A stretch of DNA of 64,000 nucleotides from Salinispora arenicola (GTDB lineage Bacteria; Actinomycetota; Actinomycetes; Mycobacteriales; Micromonosporaceae). How positions within the stretch are numbered: position 1 is the stretch's first letter; the number at the start of each line of letters is the position of its first letter. The stretch is taken from NCBI RefSeq assembly GCF_006716065.1, contig NZ_VFOL01000001.1, positions 620,001 to 684,000 of the forward strand, written 5' to 3'. A program made the translations under genes and the position numbers. Under the pieces are notes generated by a model. The model saw nothing but the letters and a program-made list of their open reading frames with translations, was not told the DNA's origin and did not search any database. Below are positions 38,190 to 46,944 of this stretch, piece after piece.

Positions 38190-38610
38190 CGATTTGCGTG
38201 TAACGGCGGCGCTGCCGCTGCCGACGACTACCTCGCGATCATGCGTCTGTTCGCCGAGACGCTGCTGACAGACTTGTCGGCGGAGGAGATCGTCACGCAG
38301 CTCGCCGAGCCGGAGCTGCTGCTCAATCCGGAAAACGTGGAGAGCCGCTGTCGGAAACTCGTCAAATGGGGCGACCTGGTCCGGTCGACCCGCGAGACTC
38401 GGGGGCCGACGGTTGCCCTTACCGTCGGCCCGGTCGCGGTACCAGGTGTCCAAGCTGGGCGGCCAGTTCATCGAGAAGCCGAGGAGTTCCTCCGGCGGTG
38501 GACAGCGCACGTGTGGTGGCGCGGAGCTACTGGCCCCGATCGTCCACAGTCTCGATCAGATCGTGGTGCAGGTGGGCCAGAAAGTGGTCAACGGGCCTCG
38601 ATCCCGATCT
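38190..38610 (+). pseudogene. Frameshifted relic of a DUF2397 (TIGR02677, Wadjet JetA-like) gene
   Basis: Homologous pieces appear in order but in different frames. YLAIMRLFAETLLTDLSAEE and KLVKWGDLVRSTRETR are in the frame of the ATG at 38241. SRYQVSKLGGQF is in the +1 frame near 38430. HREAEEFLRR is back in the first frame near 38470. DSARVVARS is in a third frame near 38500, and ELLAPIVHSLDQIVVQV is in the +1 frame near 38525. Read together they follow the N-terminal DUF2397 pattern. At least four shifts are needed and the C-terminal part is absent. DUF2397 is a core protein of a Wadjet-type plasmid-defence set; the partner genes are not seen here. Assignment is from memory of the family. 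Confidence 0.55.
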
Positions 38611-38911
38611 TGCCGTGGCTATCACCGCGGCCGGTGGTTACCACACCGTGGGATCCTGGCCCGGTGGCAGCGATGTCGGCCCGTGGACTGGCGATACAAA
38701 GGAGTCGTTACCTCCCGACCTGCCAATGGACGCCGACACCGACAGCAGAACGCCCACTTCGGGGATCTTGAGAGCACGACTTCCCCCTGGCGCCGGGCAC
38801 CCAAGGGCAGTGATGTGAGCAGGGCTTCCAGGACGACAGTGTCGACCCGCTCACCAACCGGCGGGCATTCCTCGGGCAGAGCCCCCGGGGCGAGCCCCGA
38901 AGCGTTTCACC
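38611..38911. other. No gene supported
   Basis: This stretch has open frames but no recognisable motif or RBS. It may be further decayed sequence from the DUF2397 region. Confidence 0.35.
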
Positions 38912-39253
38912 TCAGGGTTGCACCCCTGGCGCGGAGCCGAGCATGACCGCAGCCATGCCACACCAGGCGAGGAAGACCACTCCGTAGAGGGCGGTGAAGA
39001 TCCAACCAACCACGACACCGGCGGTGGCCAGCTCAACCCCGCGTTCGCCGGTCTGGGCGATCTGGCCCTTGGCCTTACTGCCAAAGTAGATGCCCAACGG
39101 GGGGAACACCATCGCGCCAAAGACCAGCGCGAGGATCGCATAAGTGTTGAATGGCGCTGGGTACGCATAGGGCGGATAGGGCGGATACGGCGGGTGGCCC
39201 GGCACCGGGTTCATCGCCGGTGGGGGTTGCTGAGTCGGCGGTTGGTCTGTCAT
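38912..39253 (-). CDS. DUF4190 small membrane protein
   Basis: This 113-residue protein has a Pro/Tyr-rich cytosolic N-terminus (PPYPPYPPYAYP) and two helices, at about 40-62 and 78-102. Between them is FGSKAKGQIAQTGERGVELA. That helix-loop-helix with a short basic loop is the DUF4190 pattern. The ATG at 39253 follows GGAGGG. Two relatives lie at 61912-62376 and 63454-63999. The function is unknown in the family. Confidence 0.82.
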   Translation of the reverse strand: MTDQPPTQQPPPAMNPVPGHPPYPPYPPYAYPAPFNTYAILALVFGAMVFPPLGIYFGSKAKGQIAQTGERGVELATAGVVVGWIFTALYGVVFLAWCGMAAVMLGSAPGVQP

Positions 39254-39731
39254 GTTGCCCTCCGAAGGGTGGCAGAGAGTTTGTGTGCGAAGGAACGTGC
39301 GCAACCGGCCCGCCAGGTTACCTTTCCTTGTCACGGCCACGACATCGCCGTCGCCGCGGCCCGCCGCCGAACACGGCCGACCGCCGAGCATGAGCGGGAA
39401 CCTACGGGAACGTCAGCAGAAGGGCGGCAGAGGGCAATCCTCCTGAATTGGCGAGTTCGTCAGCCTGGGCTCCTCATGCAAGGGACGTACTGTCGTGACG
39501 AGCCTGGACGTACGGCGCCGGGCATGGTGGGCACGAACGTGCGGCGCAGCGTGTGGGATGCACTTTTGGCAGCCGGATGCCGGCCGTGCCGGTGAGGGGC
39601 ATGAGCCCGGCGGTGGCGGCGTGCCGATCCAGCCGCCGAGTGAGAGCGCTAGTCAAGATCAGCACGCTGGCGCTCGTCGACGGCCCGAGTGGATCAACAG
39701 TCAAGGTGCGGACCGGTTCTACCGTGAGGAG
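39254..39731. other. 478-bp gap, no gene supported
   Basis: Open frames exist on both strands, but none shows an RBS, known motif or consistent codon pattern. It may carry remnants, but nothing can be named. Confidence 0.35.
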
Positions 39732-40013
39732 ATGCAGTGGCACTTCCTGCTCCCTGGTGTCGGGCTCGTGACAGGTATCGCGGTTCTGATCTTCAAGCAC
39801 CGGCGTCGTCGGCCACAGAGCGTGGAGGAGAAGGCGGCTGCCGCTCGGGCCGCCATGCGTTCGATACGTCGCAGTTCGCCGCACCCTGGTCGTGATGCCT
39901 TCGAGCGGGGCCGGGGTATTCCCGACCGGCATTCCGCTGCGATCGCCGAAAACGCAGCCTATGGCGACGCGGCAAACTTCGATTCGGGCGGTGGCGGAGG
40001 GGGAACGGACTGA
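39732..40013 (+). CDS. Hypothetical single-pass membrane protein
   Basis: This 93-residue ORF starts MQWHFLLPGVGLVTGIAVLI with one helix at about 5-21. A basic HRRRRP stop-transfer follows, then a soluble tail ending in a Gly run (NFDSGGGGGGTD). The start is uncertain: GTGAGGAG directly abuts the ATG, and the frame is open upstream. I recognise no family. It stands alone on the plus strand. Confidence 0.5.
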   Translation: MQWHFLLPGVGLVTGIAVLIFKHRRRRPQSVEEKAAAARAAMRSIRRSSPHPGRDAFERGRGIPDRHSAAIAENAAYGDAANFDSGGGGGGTD

Positions 40014-40085
40014 TGACGTTCCCCGGGTTTCTCGGAGCCGTGTTGGTTGGCGTCAGGCAACCGACAGGGTGACCGGGTGGGACTC

Positions 40086-40409
40086 TCACCCGCTTGGGTT
40101 GGGGCTTCCGGGCTGGGTTGGCCTGCTGAGGTGCATCTCGGTTCGGTTCGGCTGGCATGGTTGCTGTACTTCGCTGCTGTACCTCCGGTATGCGTCTGGT
40201 CCAGCCGATAAAGCGGTGGTGTAGCGCGCCGGCCGGTGTCCGGGCATGTCCTCGGCGGCTTGGACAAGGTAGGAGCCAAGGTAGAGCGCCAGCGACACCG
40301 GAGCGCCGGCAAACTGCGCCCGCAACTCCTGCTTCCGCGTGGGACAGGGCCAGGGCAGGCCGCAGCCTCCGCAGTTCCAGACGGGCTGGACCGGGCCGTG
40401 GGCGGTCAC
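40086..40409 (-). CDS. Small Cys-motif protein, third gene of a three-gene operon
   Basis: This 107-residue protein opens VTAHGPVQPVWNCGGCGLPWPCPTR. It carries CxxC plus a third Cys and a helical stretch, LYLGSYLVQAAEDMPG. Related small proteins are common next to XRE regulators in actinomycetes and are often mislabelled flavin reductase. The GTG at 40409 overlaps the upstream stop (GTGA), which fixes the start. Longer in-frame starts reach back into the preceding gene. Zinc binding is inferred from the Cys spacing. Confidence 0.65.
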   Translation of the reverse strand: MTAHGPVQPVWNCGGCGLPWPCPTRKQELRAQFAGAPVSLALYLGSYLVQAAEDMPGHRPARYTTALSAGPDAYRRYSSEVQQPCQPNRTEMHLSRPTQPGSPNPSG

Positions 40410-40585
40410 CGCACACCGCCGAGAAACCGGGCGACGCTCGCCCGGGCCTGTCGGCTGGTAGCCCATTCCACCTGCCAACACGGGTACGGGACAAGGCGTG
40501 ACCACCACGCGCGACAGCCGGTGCACAGGCCGTCCGCCCCTGGACGATGCGCGAGTAGGATCCGTCGCTCGGCGTCGTCGGTCAC
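40406..40585 (-). CDS. 59-residue Cys-motif protein, second gene of the operon
   Basis: The GTG at 40585 overlaps the upstream gene's stop (GTGA), and the stop overlaps the next start in the same way. The protein contains GLCTGCRAWWSRL and VPYPCWQVEWA. A TTG at 40645 would also be in frame but lies inside the upstream gene. No family function is known to me; a small zinc-binding protein is likely. Confidence 0.65.
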   Translation of the reverse strand: MTDDAERRILLAHRPGADGLCTGCRAWWSRLVPYPCWQVEWATSRQARASVARFLGGVR

Positions 40586-40788
40586 TGCTCTTCCTTGGCC
40601 GGCCAGTGCCTGCGGTTGATCGGGATGCGGTGTCGGTTCCGACAAGGCAGATCAGCCCCGCAACGGCACAACCACCTCAATTTGCGCCACGACCATGCCG
40701 GTCGGTGTCGTCGTACCAGGGTCATCGCGACGGCGATCAGATACTGGTCGTAGGACACTCGTCGCCCCGGTGATGTCCTGTCCCGCAT
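40582..40788 (-). CDS. 68-residue Cys/Arg-rich protein, first gene of the operon
   Basis: The ATG at 40788 (MRDRTSPGRRVSYDQYLIAV) has GGAGGG seven bases upstream. The C-terminal half is WLCRCGADLPCRNRHRIPIN, with three close Cys residues. It is divergent from the broken XRE regulator at 40990, with about 200 bp between the two starts. It is coupled to the next gene by a GTGA overlap. Function unknown. Confidence 0.65.
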   Translation of the reverse strand: MRDRTSPGRRVSYDQYLIAVAMTLVRRHRPAWSWRKLRWLCRCGADLPCRNRHRIPINRRHWPAKEEQ

Positions 40789-40959
40789 TGCTGGCTCCCT
40801 CCGCCGGGCAGCACCCCATGTCCAACCCCGAGCCACGGGACCGGACCTGGAACGTTCGGTAACTGCGACGCTACGATCACAACGACGGCGGTGGGACTCA
40901 CCCGTAGTACGAGTGAGCAGGCCACATGCCCGTCAGAGCGTTGGTTTCACGGCGGAAAC

Positions 40960-40976
40960 GTTGACCACCGGTCAAC
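40960..40976. promoter_or_regulatory. Palindromic operator candidate before the XRE gene
   Basis: GTTGACC-ACC-GGTCAAC is a perfect 7-bp inverted repeat with a 3-bp spacer, just upstream of the regulator's RBS (GGAGGG at 40977-40982). Its position suits autoregulation by the XRE protein, and possibly control of the divergent operon. Confidence 0.5.
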
Positions 40977-40989
40977 GGAGGGATGACGC

Positions 40990-42113
40990 ATGGCAGGTCG
41001 CGGACGATCAGCACCACGACGCGGCGAGGTAGCCGGCTACCTTCTCAAGCTGATCCGGGAGTCCATCCGCTGACGCAGGAGCAACTCGCCGCCGACCTGG
41101 GCGTGGACCGTGTGACCGTGCAGAGCTGGGAGTCCGGACGACGGCCACTTGCGGCGGTACCGCTCGGACAGGCAATCGCCGTCCGGCGCAGACTCGGACG
41201 GCTCGGAGCAAACCCGACCCTTCTCGCCGCACTCGACGACGCCGCCGAGGCAGACCTCATCCTCGCAGCGGTCCTCAACCAGCAGGTGGACCGCAGCGAC
41301 ATCGCCGAACAGCCGCTCGGCTGGTCCGTACTCACCCACCGGCTGACCGACCTGATCCTCTGGGCTGTTCTCGGGCAGACACCGACCTTCGCCAGCGGGC
41401 TATCCGTCACCCTTGCCCGGCGAGGTCCGGTGGCCTCGGGCCCGGCCCTGCCCACCGACGAGTGACGCTTGTTCTTCGCCCGGCTTCACGTGCTCGCCGA
41501 ACGCGCAGCCGCCAAACGCGACCCGAACGTTCTGCTGCACCGGCAAGCCTGCTTCCTCGCGGGCATGGACCCCACCAGGACAGCGACGGCATGGCTCGCT
41601 CAGACCACCCGCGCCCGCCGGGCGATCACGTTCCGCACCTGGTCACCGCTGTGGCCCGACGCCCGTTCCGTCGTCACGTCCCTGGCCAACCAAGGCGACC
41701 CGGAACCGTTGCGGGACTTCCTCGCCCACGCACATCCGGACGATGCCTGCCAGCGAGCAGCCCTGAGCTACTCGGCCTACTGGGTCGGGGAGATTCCATA
41801 CCGCCAGTGCGACGACTCCTTTATGCCCGCGCCGCTCGCAGACTGGCACGGCTCGGTTCTCTTCCGTCACCTGGTCCAGCGCCTCAACCCAACGCACCCC
41901 TTTATCGACCTTAACATCCACAACATCTGGGCGCTGCTAGCCGTGCGACGCGGCCTCACACTCGGCAATCCCGCCGAGGGCCGTACGCTCCTCGATCGCA
42001 GCATCCGAATCCTGGACAGCGACCGCATCTGTCCACAATCCCGACAGGAACTTGCCGCTATCGTCTACAGCCTGCGCGCAGACGGAATCACCGGCACAGG
42101 GACGGACAGATGA
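40990..42113 (+). pseudogene. XRE-family regulator broken by a frameshift and a nonsense codon
   Basis: The true start is ATG 40990 ([19 protein letters not shown]), with GGAGGG seven bases upstream. That frame stops at 41071, just where the HTH begins. The next residues, LTQEQLAADLGVDRVTVQSWE, continue in the frame beginning CTG at 41070, so one C appears lost (CGCCTG became CGCTG). The second part then meets an in-frame TGA at 41463 (PTDE, stop, RLFFARLH), where a CGA Arg would restore the protein. Downstream the frame stays open to 42113, with an intact helical effector domain. Without the two lesions it would be a regulator of about 375 residues. Sequencing error, recent decay or split-gene expression are alternatives. 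Confidence 0.75.
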
Positions 42114-42685
42114 ACGACGACCACGACGCCGACGCAGCCATGAGCTTCATCTTCGAAGCCGGCGTCCTTAAACGCGCCGCCCGCACCGGCTGGTGGTTCG
42201 TCACACAGCCCGAATCCATCGCCGACCACTCGTTCCGCACTGCACTGATCGGAATGATGCTCGCTGCCATGGAAGGCGCCGACCCGGCCCGGGTGTCGAT
42301 GCTGTGCGTCCTGCACGACACCCAGGAAACCCGGATCACCGACATCCCACACATCGCCAAGCGCTACCTGACCACGGCACCCAACACCACCGTCACCGCC
42401 GACCAGGTCGCCGCCTGCCCACCAGCCGTCGCCGACCTCATCACCGCCGCCGTCACCGAGTACGAAGCGGGCGAGACACCAGAGGCCATCGTCGCCCGCG
42501 ACGCCGACAAACTGGAATGCCTCGTCCAAGCCGTCGAATACCGCCACCAGGGCATCAACAACGTCCAGCGCTGGATCGACAGCTCACGCACGGCACTCAA
42601 AACCACCAGCGCCCACCGCCTCGCCGATGCCGCCCTCAACGGACAACCCCTCGCCTGGCTCACCCCTCCCCCACCACCGGAGTAA
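42110..42685 (+). CDS. HD-domain phosphohydrolase (YfbR/HDDC2-like)
   Basis: This 191-residue protein has the HD ligands ESIADHSFRTALIG (first His), LCVLHDTQETR (HD) and ARDADKLECLVQAVEY (last Asp). This is the pattern of 5'-deoxynucleotidases and related metal-dependent phosphohydrolases. The start overlaps the stop of the XRE gene (ATGA), so in an intact ancestor the two were translationally coupled. With the regulator broken, its expression may be reduced. The substrate is inferred from the family only. Confidence 0.85.
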   Translation: MNDDHDADAAMSFIFEAGVLKRAARTGWWFVTQPESIADHSFRTALIGMMLAAMEGADPARVSMLCVLHDTQETRITDIPHIAKRYLTTAPNTTVTADQVAACPPAVADLITAAVTEYEAGETPEAIVARDADKLECLVQAVEYRHQGINNVQRWIDSSRTALKTTSAHRLADAALNGQPLAWLTPPPPPE

Positions 42686-42871
42686 GCCCCGAGGTGCCCG
42701 GCACTGACCCACCACCGAGGCGTATCATTCAGGCCAGTTGACCCCTCGCTTGCAAGCTCTGTACAGGGCGTCCGGGCTCGTTCCCTGGTCAGCCCCGACT
42801 TTCACCGCTGCTGGCGGCAGCCGCCGTCCAATGGGGGTGCGCCAGCGATCCTCGGACCAGCCCTGACCGCA

Positions 42872-42907
42872 CCAGCCGATGGCCTTGCTTTACAGACCAT
42901 CGGCTGG
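42872..42907 (+). terminator. Hairpin after the HD-domain gene
   Basis: A perfect 11-bp stem CCAGCCGATGG / CCATCGGCTGG has a 14-nt loop and lies in the 327-bp gap after the HD gene. The rest of 42686-43012 shows no gene. Confidence 0.5.
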
Positions 42908-43012
42908 CCAGTCACTATCACCCCGCACCTTCTGACCCAGGGCACTGCCGGCCATGGCCCTTTACCAACGCCTTCAGTTCCGTCATGGACTGACGGCCTC
43001 TAGAGGTGGAGC

Positions 43013-43441
43013 ATGTACTTGACAGTCATCATCGTGGTGCTGGTGGCCATTGCGGGGTTGGCTGCAATAATCTGGGTTGCCAACTGGCCCTTCAATACCT
43101 CGTGGGAGAAACACCTCACCGCCGAGCCACAACGGATCAACGCCGCGCACAACCGGCGTCATCACCGCGCGGTGGCGCGCGTCATCTCTTCCGGTCTTGC
43201 CGTCATGTTCGGAGTTACGTCGGTGAGCCTTTTGTCAGGCCCGAAAGTCATCCGTCGCGGCGGTAGTTATGGGCGTCTGTTCGGTTATGTGCGCCGGTGT
43301 GTTCGGTGCCCTGTTCAGGAGGGGGCGCAGGCTGCGGCCTTCGACACGGCAATGAGCTCTTTGACTGAGAGCAGCACCACGCTTTATCCATCCTGTAGCG
43401 ACCAGCTTGCCATCCCGTCTGCCGTCGACCCGCCCTCCTAG
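43013..43441 (+). CDS. Hypothetical single-pass membrane protein
   Basis: The ATG at 43013 follows GGTGGAGC. The first 30 residues (MYLTVIIVVLVAIAGLAAII) form one membrane helix, followed by a basic region. Residues after about 75 lose any regular pattern, so the true gene may be shorter or frameshifted. No family is recognised. Confidence 0.4.
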   Translation: MYLTVIIVVLVAIAGLAAIIWVANWPFNTSWEKHLTAEPQRINAAHNRRHHRAVARVISSGLAVMFGVTSVSLLSGPKVIRRGGSYGRLFGYVRRCVRCPVQEGAQAAAFDTAMSSLTESSTTLYPSCSDQLAIPSAVDPPS

Positions 43442-43696
43442 GGAGCGGGCCTTCGCCCCTTCGCCCGCCCGCCACGCCAAGACGGCCTGGACAGTTCGTG
43501 CGGACGCTGGCGGGTCGGGTGGTGGTCTGCTGGGCCCGCCCGGGTCGGTGGCTGGCGGATGGCCCCGCGCCGGCCACCAAACCGCACTCAAGCGCCTCGG
43601 CGATCAGTTCGACACCTGAGCGCCGCTGCTGTCCTTCACTGCTGTACAAGGTCGGAAAAGGCCGTTCCGACGGGCGCGAACAGCATTGAACTGGGG

Positions 43697-43770
43697 TGGA
43701 GCTGAGGGGATTTGAACCCCTGACCCCCTCGATGCGAACGAGGTGCGCTACCGGTCTGCGCCACAGCCCC
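43697..43770 (-). tRNA. tRNA-Ala, anticodon CGC
   Basis: The minus-strand cloverleaf has acceptor GGGGCTG paired with CAGCTCC (one G-U) and discriminator A. The anticodon arm is CCTCG-TTCGCAT-CGAGG, giving CGC, and the T arm is GGGGT-TCAAATC-CCC. CCA is not encoded. The 3' end faces the accessory stretch at 38-43.6 kb. Confidence 0.93.
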
Positions 43771-43934
43771 TCCACCGGCGTACCGGTGTCGGACCCACCC
43801 GGCGTTCACCGAGCGGGCCGGCGACAAGGCTAACAGGTTGCCGACCTCCCCGCGAACCACCCCCGACACGGCGAGGGGTCAGGTCGAGCGGGATGGGAGG
43901 CCCGGGTCAGGTCGGGGTGGGATGGCATCCGAGG

Positions 43935-44777
43935 TCAGGCCGAGTGGGTGCCGCGGCCGGACTGGTACGGACGCCCGCGGAGGCCGCCCGCACGACGATA
44001 GGAGACCGTTCCGCCGTTCGCCGCCGCAGGCAGGTCCGCCGGCCGGTCCAGGCCCATCGCGGTACGGCGTACCGACTCCCGCTGGGCCGCCAGGCGGCGC
44101 TGCGCTTCGCGGCGGGCCGCTGCCCGGCGGGCCTGTTCACGCCGCACCTCGGCTTGGCGCACGGCGAGCCAGGCAGCCTCGCGGGCTCGGGCACGCCGGC
44201 GACGTTGGTCGGCGAGGGCACGGGACCGCAGGTATATGACGTACACCACCAGCAGGGTGCCGGTGACCGCGAAGCCGATCCAGAATCCGGGGCCGACGAA
44301 CAGCACACCGACCAGTTCAACGGCGTTGAGCAGGAACAGGGCGGCGAGCACCCGACGCCGCCGGTAGACGGCTGGGGCATGTGGGCGGCGGCGCGGCGGG
44401 GGGCGGCGAGGGCTGTCGACCGGGCGTCCACCTGTCCGGCGTCGCCGGCTGGCGTTCGCCGGAACCGCACGGAGTCGGTCCGATCGGCGGGACTTCGGGG
44501 CCGGCGGCTCGGCGACAGGGGCGACAGCGCCGGCGGACGATCCGCCTTCGCTCAAGGTGACCACGAGCGAGCGCGGCGGATTCAGTGGCCGGCGACCTGG
44601 GACAGTGCGTCGCCGCCGACGGCGCTGGAGCACCCGCGCCGTCGACTTCGCCCGCTCCGCCGCCAGCCGCTCGGTCGCGTCGTACCGGCGGACCAGGGCC
44701 GGTGCCAGGGCGAGCAGGCCGGCAGCGGCGAGGACGGCGAGGAGCACCGAGGTCGGCACCCTCACCCCTCCCGTCAC
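43935..44777 (-). CDS. sepX: SepX/GlpR membrane protein of the division machinery
   Basis: This 280-residue protein has one helix at residues 6-28, a long Arg-rich linker, two closely spaced helices at about 143-185 and a C-terminal Arg/Ala-rich helical tail. From the literature I recall SepX in Streptomyces and its corynebacterial counterpart GlpR, a membrane receptor for the gephyrin-like protein Glp that links to FtsZ. The same neighbours are present here: rimJ-type acetyltransferase, glp and galU on the same strand. The call rests on synteny and topology, since the sequence is low in complexity. Confidence 0.72.
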   Translation of the reverse strand: MTGGVRVPTSVLLAVLAAAGLLALAPALVRRYDATERLAAERAKSTARVLQRRRRRRTVPGRRPLNPPRSLVVTLSEGGSSAGAVAPVAEPPAPKSRRSDRLRAVPANASRRRRTGGRPVDSPRRPPPRRRPHAPAVYRRRRVLAALFLLNAVELVGVLFVGPGFWIGFAVTGTLLVVYVIYLRSRALADQRRRRARAREAAWLAVRQAEVRREQARRAAARREAQRRLAAQRESVRRTAMGLDRPADLPAAANGGTVSYRRAGGLRGRPYQSGRGTHSA

Positions 44778-44942
44778 CAGATTCGGGCAACCGCGGACCA
44801 GCCGCAGGATCTTTCACAATTCGGCCTGAGGCCGAAGATCATACGGACGGCTTTGCGTTGCCGCAGCTTGCAGTTACCTGAGGTTACGGGCGCAGATGCC
44901 GGGATGATGCCACGCCGCGCCGATCGCGACCGGAGGGACGCT

Positions 44943-45590
44943 TCAGCCGGTCGCCGCCCGCAACCGGTACCAACGGGCCAGCAGACCCCCCTCGGCTGCG
45001 ACGTCCTCGCTGGTCAACGCGTACCCGATGTGGTCGCGCCAGGCACCGTCGATGTGCATGTAGCGCACGTGGTACGCCTCTTCGCGGAAGCCCAACTTCT
45101 CCATCACCCGGCGCGACGGTCGGTTCTCCGGACGGACACTGACCTCGATCCGATGCAGCCCGCCCGGCCCGAACGCGTGGTCCACGGCCAAGGCGACGGC
45201 GGTCGGGATGACACCCTGCCCGGCCGTCCGGGAGTCCACCCAGTAGCCGACACAGCCCGAGCAGAACGCCTGGCGCACGATGCTGCCGACGTTGAGATGC
45301 CCGACCAGCCGCTCCCGGCCGCCCTCACGGAGGCAGACCGCGAAGGGCATGCTCTCGCCGGTACGGGCCGAACGTCGCTGGTCCCGGTACACCCAGCGGA
45401 AGGCATCAAGTGAGTTCAGTTCGGCCCAGGCGCCGTGCGGAGTCGACTCCCAGGGCGCGAGCCAAGCCTCATTGGCCCGACGTACCTCGGACCACGCCAC
45501 CGCGTCCGAACGCCGGTAGGGCCGCAACAGCACCGGACCGTCCGCCAACACCACCGGCCAGCCCGCCGTACGGCGCCCCAGAAGGTTCAC
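44943..45590 (-). CDS. rimJ: GNAT acetyltransferase, RimJ type
   Basis: This 215-residue N-acetyltransferase has the acetyl-CoA loop in DSRTAGQGVIPTAVALAVDHAF and the C-terminal ENRPSRRVMEKLGFREE. RimJ-type enzymes acetylate the N-termini of ribosomal or other proteins, but this copy belongs to the glp-sepX cluster and its target is unknown. It starts 43 bp after glp on the same strand. Confidence 0.85.
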   Translation of the reverse strand: MNLLGRRTAGWPVVLADGPVLLRPYRRSDAVAWSEVRRANEAWLAPWESTPHGAWAELNSLDAFRWVYRDQRRSARTGESMPFAVCLREGGRERLVGHLNVGSIVRQAFCSGCVGYWVDSRTAGQGVIPTAVALAVDHAFGPGGLHRIEVSVRPENRPSRRVMEKLGFREEAYHVRYMHIDGAWRDHIGYALTSEDVAAEGGLLARWYRLRAATG

Positions 45591-45633
45591 TCGGCTGATC
45601 CTCCGCCCGTGGCACCGGCCAGGGCAAGCGCCC

Positions 45634-46944
45634 TCACCGACGTCGGTCCAGCAGCAAGACGTCCACGGTGGAACCGGCCGCGGCGGTCGTCACTCGCTCA
45701 CCGAGCACCAGCAGCCCGTTCGCCTCGGCCAGCCCGGACAGCGCCAACGGCCCACCACGCAGCGGCTGGACCGTGTAGCCTCCGCCGCGCCGTTCGGCGA
45801 CGTGCGCGGGGCGGAACTCACGCAATCCCCCGGGCGAGGAGATCGTCTCCAGCAGATGCGCCCGGACCCCAGGGCGAAAGACCGGCTCCGCCCCGGCCAA
45901 CAGGTTAATCACCGGCCGGGCCAACACCTCGAAACCGATCAGCGCCGCGCCCGGATCGCCGGGTAGGCAGACCACCGGCACCTCCTCCGGGCCAACCGTG
46001 CCGAAGCCGAGCGCGGTGCCGGGGTAGAGCGCCACCTCAGTGAAGGTCACCGGCCCGGTCCGGTTCCCCTCGCGGCGGGACAGAATCCGCCGGACCATGT
46101 CGCCCGGCCCGGTGCCGGTGCCGCCAGTAGTGATAATCAGGTCGGCCCGCGGGGTCTGGTCCTCCAGCAACCCGCGCAGTCCCTCCGGGTCGTCATCACA
46201 GATTCCCACCCGATAGGCGAGGGCGCCCACCTCGGCCGCCGCGGCGGTCAACCCGTGCGAGTTCACGTCCACCACCTGGCCAGGTTGGCTACCCCGGCCG
46301 ACCTCGACGAGTTCGTCACCGGTCGCCACGATGACCACGCGAGGGCTGGGCCGGACAACCACATGCCCGATTCCGGTGGCGGCAAGCACTGCTACCAGCG
46401 CCGGTGAGACGTACGTGCCGGCCCGGGCCAGCAGAGTGCCGGCCGGTATCTCCTCGCCAACCTTCCGGACGCTGTACCCCCGTTTCGGTGTTCGGTGAAT
46501 CTCCACCGCGGCCATGCCCTGATCGGTCCACTCGACGGGAACCACCACGTCCGCGCCGATCGGCAACGGCGCCCCGGCGGCCACCGAGAAGCAGGCCCCG
46601 GGGGCGAGGCGGACCGGACGCCAACTCGCGGCGCCCAGGTCACCGACGACGTTGAGCCGGACCACCCGCCCGCCCGGCGAACCGGCCTGGGCCGGAGGGT
46701 AGCCGCCCCGGCCGCCGCCGGCGATGTCCTCCCAGCACGCCGCGTACCCGTCTACGGCCGCTTGGTCGAAGGCCGGGAAGGAGTGCGTCGCGACGACATC
46801 CTCGGCGAGGACGTTGCCATACGCCTGGGTGAGGTCGAGGTCGAGCGGAGGCAGCGCGCGTAACCTGCGCAGCACACTGCCCAGGTAGTCGGCGAGCGGC
46901 GTCAACTCGTTCACGGCCGCCTCGGCGTCGGCCGTCGGCGTCAT
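45634..46944 (-). CDS. glp: Gephyrin-like MoeA-family protein, division factor Glp
   Basis: This 436-residue MoeA-fold protein has an N-terminal substrate domain, TTGGTGTGPGDMVRRIL in the MPT-binding domain, IVATGDELVEVGRGSQPG and a C-terminal beta domain. MoeA normally inserts molybdenum into molybdopterin. In actinobacteria the copy between galU and sepX is, from published work as I recall it, Glp, an FtsZ-binding protein. A molybdopterin role is the alternative. The ATG at 46944 overlaps the galU stop (ATGA). Confidence 0.82.
   Translation of the reverse strand: MTPTADAEAAVNELTPLADYLGSVLRRLRALPPLDLDLTQAYGNVLAEDVVATHSFPAFDQAAVDGYAACWEDIAGGGRGGYPPAQAGSPGGRVVRLNVVGDLGAASWRPVRLAPGACFSVAAGAPLPIGADVVVPVEWTDQGMAAVEIHRTPKRGYSVRKVGEEIPAGTLLARAGTYVSPALVAVLAATGIGHVVVRPSPRVVIVATGDELVEVGRGSQPGQVVDVNSHGLTAAAAEVGALAYRVGICDDDPEGLRGLLEDQTPRADLIITTGGTGTGPGDMVRRILSRREGNRTGPVTFTEVALYPGTALGFGTVGPEEVPVVCLPGDPGAALIGFEVLARPVINLLAGAEPVFRPGVRAHLLETISSPGGLREFRPAHVAERRGGGYTVQPLRGGPLALSGLAEANGLLVLGERVTTAAAGSTVDVLLLDRRR

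Noticed and set aside
38016..38510. 164-codon minus-strand ORF
   Set aside because: It lies opposite the DUF2397 relic, with no RBS or motif, so it is probably chance.
43697..43770. Duplicated tRNA 3' end as an att site
   Set aside because: I looked for a second copy of the tRNA 3' end in 38-43.7 kb and saw none.
43742..45413. 556-codon plus-strand open frame across the sepX region
   Set aside because: It overlaps tRNA-Ala and runs antisense to sepX and the acetyltransferase gene, with no motifs.
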